Below, piece by piece: positions 18,167-27,245 of a stretch of 64,000 nt of DNA. The translations under genes were made by a program, and so were the position numbers. The DNA lies in assembly GCA_000985875.1 (NCBI GenBank), contig CCRI01000002.1, positions 248,001-312,000 on the forward strand, in the 5' to 3' direction. The DNA is from Neorhizobium galegae bv. officinalis (GTDB lineage: Bacteria > Pseudomonadota > Alphaproteobacteria > Rhizobiales > Rhizobiaceae). Each line of letters starts with the position of its first letter. Position 1 is the first letter of the stretch. The notes beneath the pieces were generated by a model. The model did not search any database. It worked only from the letters and a program-made list of their open reading frames with translations, and had not been told where the DNA came from.

Positions 18167-18185
18167 AAATTCTATTCTGGAATTT
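18167..18185. promoter_or_regulatory. Candidate IclR operator 1
   Basis: AAATTC-N7-GAATTT, a perfect 6-bp inverted repeat about 20 bases upstream of the IclR-family regulator start. Position and symmetry suit an autoregulatory operator; not demonstrated. Confidence 0.4.
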
Positions 18186-18297
18186 GCGGAAACCTGTGTC
18201 AAGATAAAGGATGGACGGGTGACAAACCCTGCTCCTGCAGAAGAATGCACAGAAAAACACGGTTGAAAAGCCGCAAGGAGTGTGATTTCCTAAAATC

Positions 18298-18312
18298 CGG
18301 AATATCGTTCCG
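18298..18312. promoter_or_regulatory. Candidate IclR operator 2
   Basis: CGGAA-TATCG-TTCCG, a perfect 5-bp inverted repeat just upstream of the GGAGG ribosome site of the GH105 gene. A repressor bound here would block the transporter operon; inferred from position. Confidence 0.4.
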
Positions 18313-18335
18313 AATATTTTTGGAGGACGGACGGC

Positions 18336-19454
18336 ATGCATCCGCTTCTGCGGCAAAAGCAACACCTGATCCAGCGCGGTGACGTCTGCGGCCTCATCGA
18401 TCGGCTGATCGAAAACCTTGTCCATATCGAGGATCGCACCGGTGAATTCCTCCTGCGCCTTGATGACGGCCGGGTTATCGACACCAAGGGCTGGGCTGGC
18501 TGGGAATGGACCCATGGCGTCGCGCTTTTCGGCCTTCTCAAATATTGGCAGCTGACCGGCAACCAGAAGGTGAGGGACATCATCGTCGACTGGTTCGAAG
18601 CCCGGCTCGCCGAAGGGACCCCCACAAAGAACATCAATACGGTCGCACCGTTCCTGACGCTTGCTCATCTCTATGAACTCACGGGGGATCCGCGGTGGCG
18701 GCCCTACCTGGAAACATGGGCCGAATGGGTGATGCACGAGATGCCGCGCACCCGCGAAGGCGGGCTGCAGCATATCGTCTATAACAGCGTCAATGATCAG
18801 CAGATGTGGGATGACACGCTGATGATGAGCGTGCTGCCGCTTGCCAAAATCGGCCTCGTGCTCAAACGCCCGGATTTCGTGGAAGAGGCAAAATACCAGT
18901 TCCTGGTTCACGCCCAATATCTCTGCGACCCGCAGACCGGCCTCTGGTTTCACGGCTGGACGTTCGACGGCAATCATAATTTTGCCCGCGCCAGATGGGC
19001 ACGCGGCAATAGCTGGATCACGATCGCCATTCCGGAATTCATCGAACTCCTGGATCTTGCCGAAAACGATCCCCTCCGCCGCCATCTCGTGTCCCTGCTC
19101 GGCCGGCAGGCAGCGGCGCTGAAACTGCACCAGCATCCATCGGGCCTGTGGCACACGCTGATCGACGATAGGTCGAGCTATCTGGAAGCCTCGGCGACCG
19201 CCGGCTTCGCCTATGGCCTGATGAAGGGCGTACGCAAGCGGTATCTGGGCAGCGAGTATCTGGAAACCGCCGAGCAAGCCATGAAAGGCGTGATCGACAA
19301 CATCAGTCCCGAAGGAGAACTCCAGCAGGTCTCCTTCGGCACGGCGATGGGCGGCGATCTCGATTTCTATCGGCAGATCAAGCTGACATCCATGCCTTAC
19401 GGGCAGGCGATGGCGATGCTCTGCCTGACCGAGCTTTTGCGCAGCTTCATCTGA
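18336..19454 (+). CDS. rhiN: Unsaturated rhamnogalacturonyl hydrolase (GH105, YteR/RhiN type)
   Basis: 372 residues, normal length of GH105, without a signal peptide, so it acts in the cytoplasm on imported oligosaccharides. It removes the unsaturated galacturonyl residue left by rhamnogalacturonan lyase. Family motifs seen are KGWAGWEWTHGVALFGL, NINTVAPFLTLAHLYELTGD and MWDDTLMMSV, where Asp 160 corresponds to the catalytic acid of YteR, and WARGNSWITIAIPEF. The ATG at 18336 has a strong GGAGG. First gene of a seven-gene operon with a CUT1 transporter and three dehydrogenases, which supports rhamnogalacturonide use. Confidence 0.92.
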   Translation: MHPLLRQKQHLIQRGDVCGLIDRLIENLVHIEDRTGEFLLRLDDGRVIDTKGWAGWEWTHGVALFGLLKYWQLTGNQKVRDIIVDWFEARLAEGTPTKNINTVAPFLTLAHLYELTGDPRWRPYLETWAEWVMHEMPRTREGGLQHIVYNSVNDQQMWDDTLMMSVLPLAKIGLVLKRPDFVEEAKYQFLVHAQYLCDPQTGLWFHGWTFDGNHNFARARWARGNSWITIAIPEFIELLDLAENDPLRRHLVSLLGRQAAALKLHQHPSGLWHTLIDDRSSYLEASATAGFAYGLMKGVRKRYLGSEYLETAEQAMKGVIDNISPEGELQQVSFGTAMGGDLDFYRQIKLTSMPYGQAMAMLCLTELLRSFI

Positions 19455-19571
19455 CAAGCTGCGCCGAGGAAGAATGGAGCGTGTCCGGCAGGAGGAGCCG
19501 GCATGCAACAAGCCATGAACAACCGCATCCGGCGCCCAAGAGGGGATTCGGATTAGAAGGAGGAGGACGAA

Positions 19572-20855
19572 ATGACCAAACTGACGAGACGGGCATTGCT
19601 GGGCACCATGGGAGCGACTGCCGCCGCTGCCGCACTTCCGGCCATGCCGGCGTTTGCTGCCGATCGCACCATCCGGCACTATTGGTGGGGCAATCCGGAG
19701 CGCGACAAGCGCACCTTTGCCGTCATCGACACATTCCAGAAGAAAAACGCCGGTATCGCAGTTTCCGGCGAAACGATCGGTTGGGGCGACTACTGGACCA
19801 AAATGGCCACCCAGACCGCCGGCCGGAACATGGCCGACCTCGTGCAGATGGATTACCGGTTCCTGTTCGAATACGTCAATCGCGGAGCGCTGAAGCCGCT
19901 CGACGAATTCGTCGGCAAGAGCCTGATGATCGCCGACTTCGACAAGGGGCCTCTTGATGGCGGCAAGGTCGACGGAAAGCTCTATGCTCTCAACATCGGC
20001 TCGAACAGCCAGGTCATGGTCCACAATACCCGCGCCTTCCAGGAAGCGGGCATCGATGCGGACCTGATCAACTGGACCTGGGACGACTTTGCCAAGGCGT
20101 GCGAAAAGATTACCGCCAAGTCCGGCGGCAAGATGAAGGGCTCGGACGATCTGTCCCTGATGATCGAGACCTTCGAATCCTGGGTGCGTCAGAACGGTCG
20201 GGAATTCTACGGTCCCGACGGCAAGGTCACGGCGACAGCCGGCGACGTCAGCAGCTGGTGGCAGATGTGGGCCGATCTGCGCAAGGCGGGTGTTGTCCGC
20301 GACAAGAACAAGACCGTCATTCTCGATCCGCCGATTGCGGAGTCGGGCATTGCCGTCGGCGACACCGCCATGTCCCACTACTGGTCCAACCAGTTGGTCG
20401 GCATCCAGGCTGTGGCAAAAGACAAGATCGGCGCTGCCATGGTGCCTCACAAGGCGGGCGGCAAGCCTGGCCAGTTCATCAAGCCTTCGATGTTCCTGTC
20501 TCTCAGCCGGGACGCCAAGGATACGTCGGCCGCAATTGCCTATATGAATGCCTGGGTCAACGATCCTGAGATTACCGGCATTCTCGGCCTGGAACGCGGC
20601 ATTCCTTGTTCCCCGAAAATCCGCGCAGCGCTGGCCCCGAAGCTCACGGAAGTCGAGAAGCTCTCCGTCGACTATTTCACGGCGATCCAGAGCAAGGTCG
20701 GCCCGCTGCCGGTACCCGCCCCCAAGGGAGCGGGAGAGGTCCGCGACGCCTTCATGCGTATCGGCACCGATGTCGTGCTCGGCAAGGTGGAAGTCGCCAA
20801 AGCCGCGGGCACCTTCATCGAGGATGCCCAGGCAATCATCGAGCGCGCCCAGTAA
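19572..20855 (+). CDS. Sugar-binding protein of CUT1 ABC transporter, probable rhamnogalacturonide
   Basis: 427 residues. The N-terminus carries a twin-arginine signal (TRRALLG, hydrophobic run, cleavage after PAFAAD region near residue 31), so the protein is probably exported folded by Tat. The mature part has the layout of extracellular solute-binding family 1 proteins (HNTRAFQEAGID, WTWDDFAKACEKI). A GGAGGAGGA site precedes the ATG. It sits between the GH105 hydrolase and the permeases; the ligand is inferred to be an unsaturated rhamnogalacturonan oligomer, as for RhiL-type proteins. Confidence 0.9.
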   Translation: MTKLTRRALLGTMGATAAAAALPAMPAFAADRTIRHYWWGNPERDKRTFAVIDTFQKKNAGIAVSGETIGWGDYWTKMATQTAGRNMADLVQMDYRFLFEYVNRGALKPLDEFVGKSLMIADFDKGPLDGGKVDGKLYALNIGSNSQVMVHNTRAFQEAGIDADLINWTWDDFAKACEKITAKSGGKMKGSDDLSLMIETFESWVRQNGREFYGPDGKVTATAGDVSSWWQMWADLRKAGVVRDKNKTVILDPPIAESGIAVGDTAMSHYWSNQLVGIQAVAKDKIGAAMVPHKAGGKPGQFIKPSMFLSLSRDAKDTSAAIAYMNAWVNDPEITGILGLERGIPCSPKIRAALAPKLTEVEKLSVDYFTAIQSKVGPLPVPAPKGAGEVRDAFMRIGTDVVLGKVEVAKAAGTFIEDAQAIIERAQ

Positions 20856-20873
20856 TCGGCGCGGGAATATCAA

Positions 20874-20899
20874 GGCCCCGGCCTCCTGCCGCCGGGGCC
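20874..20899 (+). promoter_or_regulatory. Stem-loop between binding-protein and permease genes
   Basis: GGCCCCGGC and GCCGGGGCC pair in a perfect 9-bp stem with an 8-base loop in the 69-base gap after the binding-protein gene. There is no T-tract, so partial termination or protection of the binding-protein mRNA, giving excess binding protein over permease, is the likely role. Three more cassettes in the window have a similar element. Confidence 0.6.
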
Positions 20900-20924
20900 C
20901 TCTTCCGACAACAAGGTCGTGTCG

Positions 20925-21818
20925 ATGAAACGTTTTTTTGCCCGCAATGCGCCGGCCTACATATTCCTTCTTCCCTGGCTGATCGGATTTTTCCTGCTCG
21001 CCCTGGGGCCTATTCTTGCGTCGCTTTATCTTTCCTTCACCCGCTACGACATGGTGAGCGCGCCGCGATGGATCGGTTGGGGCAATTACGAATACATGTT
21101 CACGCGGGACCGGCGCTTCTGGAAAGCGCTGGAAGTGACGTTTACCTATGTTGCACTCGCCGTGCCCGCCCGCCTGATCATGGCTCTCGGCGTCGCCATG
21201 CTGCTCGACAAGGGCCTGCGAACGATCGGCCTTTACCGCGCCATCTTCTACCTGCCGTCGCTGCTCGGCGCTTCCATTGCCATCGCCATATTGTGGCGTC
21301 AGCTTTTCGCCGCCGACGGGGTGGTCAATCAGGTTCTGGCGATGGTGGGAATCCAGGGAGCCTCCTGGATCACCGATCCAGATACCTCGCTTTATACGCT
21401 GGTCGTGCTGGCCATGTGGCAGTTCGGCTCCCCGATGCTGATCTTTCTGGCGGGCCTGCGCGGCATACCGCGCGATCTTTACGAGGCCGCGGAAATCGAC
21501 GGGACACCCGGCTGGCGGCAATTCACCCGCATCACCTTGCCGCTTCTTGCTCCGGTGATCTTCTTCAATCTGGTGCTGCAGACCATCGATTCCTTCAAGA
21601 CCTTTTCCAGCGCGTTCATCATCTCCAACGGCACCGGCGCTCCGGCGGACAGCCTCCTGTTTTATACGGTCTACCTGTTCAACGAGGCCTTCAAGTTCTT
21701 CCGCATGGGTTATGCATCGGCGCTTGCCTGGTTCCTGCTGGTCATCATCGCGACCTTCACCGCGATCGCTTTCTTCACTTCCAAATATTGGGTGCACTAT
21801 GAAAACGAGCGCGACTGA
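20925..21818 (+). CDS. CUT1 sugar ABC transporter permease 1
   Basis: 297 residues with six predicted helices and the MalF-like EAA loop LYEAAEIDGTPGWRQFTRITLPLL. The ATG at 20925 has AAGG at 8 bases; the GTG two codons before is too close to that site. It forms the channel with the next gene. The final 20 bases overlap the next gene's start, so the subunits are coupled. Confidence 0.92.
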   Translation: MKRFFARNAPAYIFLLPWLIGFFLLALGPILASLYLSFTRYDMVSAPRWIGWGNYEYMFTRDRRFWKALEVTFTYVALAVPARLIMALGVAMLLDKGLRTIGLYRAIFYLPSLLGASIAIAILWRQLFAADGVVNQVLAMVGIQGASWITDPDTSLYTLVVLAMWQFGSPMLIFLAGLRGIPRDLYEAAEIDGTPGWRQFTRITLPLLAPVIFFNLVLQTIDSFKTFSSAFIISNGTGAPADSLLFYTVYLFNEAFKFFRMGYASALAWFLLVIIATFTAIAFFTSKYWVHYENERD

Positions 21819-22716
21819 TCTGGAGCTCGCCATCCAGATGGACGAGGCCGCGCGCGTGGCTCACGAGCTGCGGCTGAAGCGCGACAGACAAGACCGCAAC
21901 GGCCGGATCCTGAAGCATATCTTCCTGATCATCGTGTCATGCGTCATGCTCTATCCGCTGTTCTGGCTGCTCGCGTCCTCCTTCAAGCCGGAAAACGAGA
22001 TCTTCGGAAGCCTGACGCTCTGGCCTTCCGAGTTCCGGTTCGAGAACTACACCAAGGGCTGGTACGCCCTGCCGATCTCCTTCACCGTCTTCTACGTGAA
22101 TTCGGCGATCGTCACGGGCCTGTCGGTGATCGGAAACCTGGTCTCCTGCTCGTTCGCGGCCTATGCCTTTGCGCGATTGAGTTTCACCGGACGCAGCTTC
22201 TTCTTCGCGCTGATGATGATGACCCTGATGATCCCCTATCACGTGGTTCTCATCCCTCAATATGTCCAGTTCCTGAATCTCGGCTGGGTCGACACCTATC
22301 TGCCCCTGGTGGTGCCGCGTTTCCTCGCCTCCGATGCCTTCTTCATCTTTCTGATGGTGCAGTTCTTTCGGCAATTGCCGCGCGAGCTCGATGAAGCGGC
22401 CATGATCGACGGCTGCTCGCCCTTCAAGATCTACTGGGCAATCATATTGCCGCTTTCGCTGCCGGCCATGGGTACGGCGGCGATCTTTTCGCTGATCTGG
22501 GTCTGGGAGGATTTCCTCGCCCCGCTCATCTACCTCAACGACATCAAGAGCTATACCGTGCCGCTCGCGCTTCGCCTCTTCCTCGACCAGGAAGGCCAGT
22601 CCGCCTACGGCCAGATGTTCGCGATGTCGGTCCTTTCGCTGGTCCCGGTCGTCATCTTCTTCGTCCTGTTCCAGAAACTCATCGTGCGCGGCATCGCCAC
22701 CTCCGGAATGAAATAG
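21799..22716 (+). CDS. CUT1 sugar ABC transporter permease 2
   Basis: 305 residues, MalG-like, with a charged N-terminal extension of about 30 residues before the first helix and the EAA loop LDEAAMIDGCSPFKIYWAIILPL. The start at 21799 lies within the end of permease 1 (20-bp overlap); upstream in-frame starts would be a shadow of that gene. Paired inner-membrane subunit for the presumed rhamnogalacturonide transporter. Confidence 0.92.
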   Translation: MKTSATDLELAIQMDEAARVAHELRLKRDRQDRNGRILKHIFLIIVSCVMLYPLFWLLASSFKPENEIFGSLTLWPSEFRFENYTKGWYALPISFTVFYVNSAIVTGLSVIGNLVSCSFAAYAFARLSFTGRSFFFALMMMTLMIPYHVVLIPQYVQFLNLGWVDTYLPLVVPRFLASDAFFIFLMVQFFRQLPRELDEAAMIDGCSPFKIYWAIILPLSLPAMGTAAIFSLIWVWEDFLAPLIYLNDIKSYTVPLALRLFLDQEGQSAYGQMFAMSVLSLVPVVIFFVLFQKLIVRGIATSGMK

Positions 22717-22728
22717 GGAACAAGACGC

Positions 22729-23823
22729 ATGGCAGGATTGACGCTTCGAAACGTCGGCAAGCGCTATGGGGCGCTGTCCATTATCCAGGGGCTGAATCTG
22801 GACATCCACGACGGCGAGTTTCTTGTTCTCGTCGGTCCGTCGGGCTGCGGGAAGTCGACGCTCCTGCGCATGATCGCGGGCCTCGAAGACATCAGCGAAG
22901 GCACGATCTCGATCGGCGGAAAGGTCGTCAACGACCTGCCCGCCTCAAAGCGCGAGCTTTCGATGGTATTTCAAAGCTACGCTCTCTATCCGCATATGAG
23001 CGTGCGAAAGAACCTGGCTTTCGGCCTTCAAAACTTCAAGGTTTCGCGCGCCGAGGTGGAGCGGCGGGTGGCAGAGGCCGCGCGCATCCTGCAGATCGAG
23101 CAGCTTATGGACCGCAAGCCACGCCAGCTGTCCGGTGGCCAGAAACAGCGGGTGGCGATCGGCAGGTCGATCGTGCGCGAGCCACAGCTTTTCCTGTTCG
23201 ACGAACCGCTTTCCAATCTCGACGCAGAGCTGCGCGTGCAGATGCGAGCGGAACTGGCCTCTCTCTATGCCCGCCTCGGCACCACCATGATCTATGTGAC
23301 CCATGACCAGGTTGAAGCAATGACCATGGCAAGCCGGATCGTGGTCCTGCGCGGCGGCAAGATCGAGCAGCTCGGCACGCCCCAGGAGCTCTATACCCGG
23401 CCGCAAAACCTCTTTGTCGCGGGCTTTATTGGCTCTCCGAAGATCAACATGCTGCAGGCGAAAGCGACGCGCGACGCGGGCAGGACCGTGGTCTCGGTGG
23501 CCGGCATGCCTGACTTTGCGATTGCCGAGCTTCCGACCGACGATCAGGCGCTGACTTTATGCGTGCGGCCTGCGTCTCTGCGCGTCGGCAGTGGCGATGT
23601 CACAGGCCAAGGCACGATCCGGCTGGTCGAATACCTTGGCAGCGAAACCTTGCTACATATCACCCTGTCCTCAGGCCAGGTCCTGCTGGCCAGCGACAAT
23701 GGGCGCGCGCCCTACCGAATGGGGGATCCGGTCACCATCGGTTTCGACCTCTCCGACCTCCACTATTTCGATGGCGCAGGAAAACGCATCGAACCCACCC
23801 AGAAAGAAAGCCAAATACAGTGA
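22729..23823 (+). CDS. CUT1 sugar ABC transporter ATP-binding protein (MsmK/UgpC type)
   Basis: 364 residues. Walker A GPSGCGKST, Q-loop VFQSYALYPHMSV, signature LSGGQKQRVAIGRSIV, Walker B LFLFDEPLSNLDA and the switch TMIYVTHDQVEAM are all intact, followed by a C-terminal TOBE-type regulatory domain (about 235-360, with GFIGSPKINML). This layout is standard for sugar-import ATPases. Its stop overlaps the next gene's GTG start by 4 bp. Confidence 0.94.
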   Translation: MAGLTLRNVGKRYGALSIIQGLNLDIHDGEFLVLVGPSGCGKSTLLRMIAGLEDISEGTISIGGKVVNDLPASKRELSMVFQSYALYPHMSVRKNLAFGLQNFKVSRAEVERRVAEAARILQIEQLMDRKPRQLSGGQKQRVAIGRSIVREPQLFLFDEPLSNLDAELRVQMRAELASLYARLGTTMIYVTHDQVEAMTMASRIVVLRGGKIEQLGTPQELYTRPQNLFVAGFIGSPKINMLQAKATRDAGRTVVSVAGMPDFAIAELPTDDQALTLCVRPASLRVGSGDVTGQGTIRLVEYLGSETLLHITLSSGQVLLASDNGRAPYRMGDPVTIGFDLSDLHYFDGAGKRIEPTQKESQIQ

Positions 23824-25115
23824 AGATCGCCATTGTTGGATGCGGTTCCCGGCATCAGATGTTCCGCAATTCCGTTGTTGAAGATTATGCTGACAAACAT
23901 GAGATCGTGGCACTCTGCGACAGCAACGCCCATCGCCTCGGCGAAGCGTCGCGAGCGGTTTCGAAGCCCGGGACGAACGGGGTTGCCACCTATCTCGCCG
24001 CCGATTTCGACCGGCTGATTGCGGAACAGAAGCCGGATACGGTTGTGGTCGCGACACCGGACTTCCTGCATGCCGACTACATCGTCCGCGCCTTCGAAGC
24101 GGGCTGCGACGTCATCTGTGAAAAGCCGCTGACGATCGATCTCAGCCGTCTCAAGCAGATCGTCGATGCCCAGGCGCGCACGGGCCGGAAGGTGACCGTG
24201 ACCTTCAACTACCGCTATTCGCCGGCACGTACGCAGATCAAGGAGCTGATCTCATCCGGAGCGATCGGCACGGTGACGGCGGTCGATTTCCGCTGGCACC
24301 TCGACCGGGTTCACGGCGCCGATTATTTCCGCCGCTGGCACCGCCAGAAAGAGAATTCCGGCGGGCTCCTGGTCCACAAATCGACCCATCACTTCGATCT
24401 TCTCAACTGGTGGCTGGGAACCGCGCCGACAGAGGTCCTGGCCTCCGGCCGCCGGGTCTTTTATCGACCGGAAATGGCGGTGGTACTTGGCCTGACGGGC
24501 CGTGGGCCGCGCTGCAGCGACTGTCCCGTCGCCGACAGGTGCGATTTCCGGCTCGATCTTGCCGCCGACGAGAACCTGCGCAATCTCTATGTGGAAGCTG
24601 AGCACGAAGACGGCTATTTCCGCGACCTTTGCGTGTTCGACGAAGAGATCGGCATCGAGGATACGATGCAGGCGCATATCCGCTACGCCTCGGGCGTCAC
24701 CGCGAATTATACGCTGACTGCCTATTCACCCTGGGAAGGATTGGAGATCAAGTTCCAGGGCACCAGGGGCGACATCACCCATCGGCATGTCGAGGTTCAT
24801 GGGGTGTTCGGCGGCAAACGCGCCCATGCGGATGAAGATGCGATCACCACGGAACTCCACCTGGCCGGCGAGCCTCCGCGCCAGCTTGCCGTTCCGAAGG
24901 CTGCGGGTGATCACGGCGGCGCGGATCCGGTCATGCTGGGTTATATCTTCGACCCGGAAAACATGCAGCCCGATCCTTATGGCCGGGCCTCCGATCATGT
25001 TGCCGGCGCCTGGTCCATCCTCACCGGCATCGCCGCCAATGCTTCCATTGAGACGGGCTCGCTCGTCAACATCCAATCCATGCTCCGCGCTCGCGGCATC
25101 CACCTGAACAGGTAG
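23820..25115 (+). CDS. Gfo/Idh/MocA oxidoreductase with cysteine cluster
   Basis: 431 residues, longer than typical (about 340) members. N-terminal Rossmann fold VKIAIVGCGSRHQ, ATPDFLHADY and CEKPLTID; the Lys-Pro of EKP binds the NAD(P) cofactor, and KSTHHFDLLNWW resembles the catalytic His region. An insertion near residue 225-245 carries C-x2-C-x5-C (CSDCPVADRC), with another Cys shortly after (DLCVFDEE), which could bind a metal or iron-sulfur cluster. The start is the GTG overlapping the ATPase stop (GTGA). Its substrate is likely a sugar or sugar acid released by the GH105 pathway; no specific reaction can be assigned. Confidence 0.85.
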   Translation: MKIAIVGCGSRHQMFRNSVVEDYADKHEIVALCDSNAHRLGEASRAVSKPGTNGVATYLAADFDRLIAEQKPDTVVVATPDFLHADYIVRAFEAGCDVICEKPLTIDLSRLKQIVDAQARTGRKVTVTFNYRYSPARTQIKELISSGAIGTVTAVDFRWHLDRVHGADYFRRWHRQKENSGGLLVHKSTHHFDLLNWWLGTAPTEVLASGRRVFYRPEMAVVLGLTGRGPRCSDCPVADRCDFRLDLAADENLRNLYVEAEHEDGYFRDLCVFDEEIGIEDTMQAHIRYASGVTANYTLTAYSPWEGLEIKFQGTRGDITHRHVEVHGVFGGKRAHADEDAITTELHLAGEPPRQLAVPKAAGDHGGADPVMLGYIFDPENMQPDPYGRASDHVAGAWSILTGIAANASIETGSLVNIQSMLRARGIHLNR

Positions 25116-25120
25116 TTCCC

Positions 25121-26143
25121 ATGGCTTTTAACCTTCGCATCGGCGTCATCGGCATAGACCACGGACACATCTACGGCATGATCAACGGCATGCTGGATGC
25201 CGGTGCCACGCTCGTTGCATGGACAACCGGCGAGGAGACACCGGAGGCGGTCCGCAAGACGTTCCAGGAAACCTATCCGGATCTGCCGGCCCGGCCGATG
25301 CAGGCCATCCTCGACGATGAAAGCATCGTCCTTGTCCTGTCGGCCGCAATCAACAGTGACCGCGCCCATATCGCGGTCGCGGCGATGTCGCACGGCAAGG
25401 ACGTCCTGGTCGACAAACCCGGCTGCACCAACCTGGAACAGCTGGCAGACATCCAGCGCACTGTCGGCGAGACCGGGCGGCGCTGGGTCGTATCCTTTTC
25501 CGAACGCGTCTCCGTCGAGAGCGCCACCCTGGCGGACCAGCTGGTCGCCGAAGGCCGGATCGGCAAGGTCGTCCAGACGGTCGGTCTCGGACCGCATCGC
25601 TTGAATGCGCATCTGAGGCCGGACTGGTTCTGGGATAGAGCGCGCTGCGGCGGGATCCTTGCCGATATCTGTGCCCACCAGTTCGATCAGTTCCTGCATT
25701 ATACCGGATCGACCGAGGCACGCGTGGTTTCCGCCCATGTCACCAATGTCGCAAATCCGCATCGGCCCGGATTTCAGGATTTCGGCGAAGTGCTGCTGGA
25801 GGGCAATGGCGGCCGGGGTTATGCCCGCGTGGATTGGCTGACGCCCGACGGTCTTCCCGTCTGGGGCGACGGCAGGATGACCATTCTGGGGACGGAAGGT
25901 TATATCGAGCTGCGCAAATATATCGATATTGCCGGTCACGAGGGTCAGGACCACGTCTTTGTGGTCGACAAGTCGGGCGTGCAGCGTTTTGAGGCGAGAG
26001 GCGCCGGCAAGCCCTTCTTCGCCCGCCTGGCTGGCGATGTCGAAAGGCGCACCGAGACGGCCATGGCCCAGTCCCATGCGTTGCTTGCGACCCGGTTGGG
26101 ACTGCAGGCGCAACTCATCGCCGAAGAGAAAACAGATCGATGA
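25121..26143 (+). CDS. Gfo/Idh/MocA family oxidoreductase, second paralogue
   Basis: 340 residues. The N-terminus IGVIGIDHGHIYGMINGM replaces the usual GxGxxG with GIDHGH, seen in a branch of the family. Further motifs are DVLVDKPGCTNLEQL in place of EKP and ADICAHQFDQFLHYTG. The C-terminal domain is the usual open beta-sheet dimerisation part. Placed 5 bp after the previous dehydrogenase. Probably acts on a different step of the same sugar route; function otherwise unknown. Confidence 0.82.
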   Translation: MAFNLRIGVIGIDHGHIYGMINGMLDAGATLVAWTTGEETPEAVRKTFQETYPDLPARPMQAILDDESIVLVLSAAINSDRAHIAVAAMSHGKDVLVDKPGCTNLEQLADIQRTVGETGRRWVVSFSERVSVESATLADQLVAEGRIGKVVQTVGLGPHRLNAHLRPDWFWDRARCGGILADICAHQFDQFLHYTGSTEARVVSAHVTNVANPHRPGFQDFGEVLLEGNGGRGYARVDWLTPDGLPVWGDGRMTILGTEGYIELRKYIDIAGHEGQDHVFVVDKSGVQRFEARGAGKPFFARLAGDVERRTETAMAQSHALLATRLGLQAQLIAEEKTDR

Positions 26144-27210
26144 CGAAGCGCATCCGTGTCGCCGTCATCGGTGCGGGTATAGGCAAAGCGCATATCGCCG
26201 CTTATGCGCAATTGGCCGACCTTTTCGACGTCCGATACGTCTGCGATCTCAACCTGCAGCGCGCCGAGGACGCCGCGCAACAGGCTCCGGGCAGCCGGGT
26301 CATTTCCGACATCAGCGCGGTCTTCGCCGACACCTCCGTGGATCTGGTCGACATCTGCCTGCCACCGCGACTGCACGTACCGATGACGCTTGCCGCACTG
26401 GAGGCAGGAAAGCACGTGGTCTGCGAAAAGCCCCTTGCCGGTTCGATAACCGAGGTAAGCCGGATCGCCGAGCTTTCCGCACGAACGGGGCGGCAGGTCT
26501 TTCCCGTATTCCAGTATCGTTATGGCGCCGGCTACCGGGCAGCACACGAATTGAAGGTCCGGGGCCTGCTGGGCAAGCCTTACGTGGTGGCCCTGGAGAC
26601 ACACTGGCAACGCGGATCCGATTATTACGCAGAGCGCTGGCGCGGCACCTGGAAGGGCGAACTCGGCGGCGTGCTCGTCAGTCATGCATGTCACATTCAC
26701 AATCTGACGACGCATCTCGTGGGCGATGTCGTGGAGGTCGCCGCCTTCCTTGATACCCGCGTCAATCCCATTGAGACCGAAGATTGCGCCGTGCTTTCGA
26801 TGCGCACTGCAACGGGGGCGCTGATCACGTCCTCGGTCACGCTGGGTGCGGCCGGAAACAGTTCGCGGCTGAGGATGTGTTTCGAGCATGTCACCGTCAC
26901 GTCGGGCACGGAACCCTATCAGATAGGGGCAGGGCCGTGGAAATTCGAAGCCACCGACCCCTCGCGCCAGGCAGTGATCGATGCAGCAACGCGAGACATA
27001 CCCGATGTCCTTCCCCGATTTCCGGGACTGTTCGAGGATGTCCACGCACGTCTCACCGGCAAACCGGACCTCTATCTGCCGTCGCTTCAGGAAAGCTATC
27101 ACTCGATCGAGCTTGTTACGGCAATCTACGCATCGGCCAGAGAAAGCCAGATCGTACGCCTGCCGCTTCCGGCAGATCATCCCTTCGCCGCAGGCTGGCT
27201 GCCGGACTGA
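26140..27210 (+). CDS. Gfo/Idh/MocA family oxidoreductase, third paralogue
   Basis: 356 residues. Classical cofactor site VAVIGAGIGKAHIAAY, then CLPPRLHVPMTLAALEAGKHVVCEKPLAG, with the EKP motif complete, and VLVSHACHIHNLTTH in the catalytic region. The start overlaps the previous stop by 4 bp (ATGA). It ends the rightward operon. Three non-identical paralogues in a row suggest successive oxidation and reduction steps (for example epimerisation through a keto intermediate), which is inference. Confidence 0.85.
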   Translation: MTKRIRVAVIGAGIGKAHIAAYAQLADLFDVRYVCDLNLQRAEDAAQQAPGSRVISDISAVFADTSVDLVDICLPPRLHVPMTLAALEAGKHVVCEKPLAGSITEVSRIAELSARTGRQVFPVFQYRYGAGYRAAHELKVRGLLGKPYVVALETHWQRGSDYYAERWRGTWKGELGGVLVSHACHIHNLTTHLVGDVVEVAAFLDTRVNPIETEDCAVLSMRTATGALITSSVTLGAAGNSSRLRMCFEHVTVTSGTEPYQIGAGPWKFEATDPSRQAVIDAATRDIPDVLPRFPGLFEDVHARLTGKPDLYLPSLQESYHSIELVTAIYASARESQIVRLPLPADHPFAAGWLPD

Positions 27211-27245
27211 ACAGCACGACAATCGCTCAGCCCGAAAAGTGTCGC

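Noticed and set aside
18147-21833. Continuation of a 1501-codon minus-strand open frame far upstream of the IclR-type gene
   Set aside because: It is antisense to the GH105, binding-protein and permease genes, which have clear family motifs; only the last 272 codons have IclR likeness. High GC third positions keep the antisense frame open.
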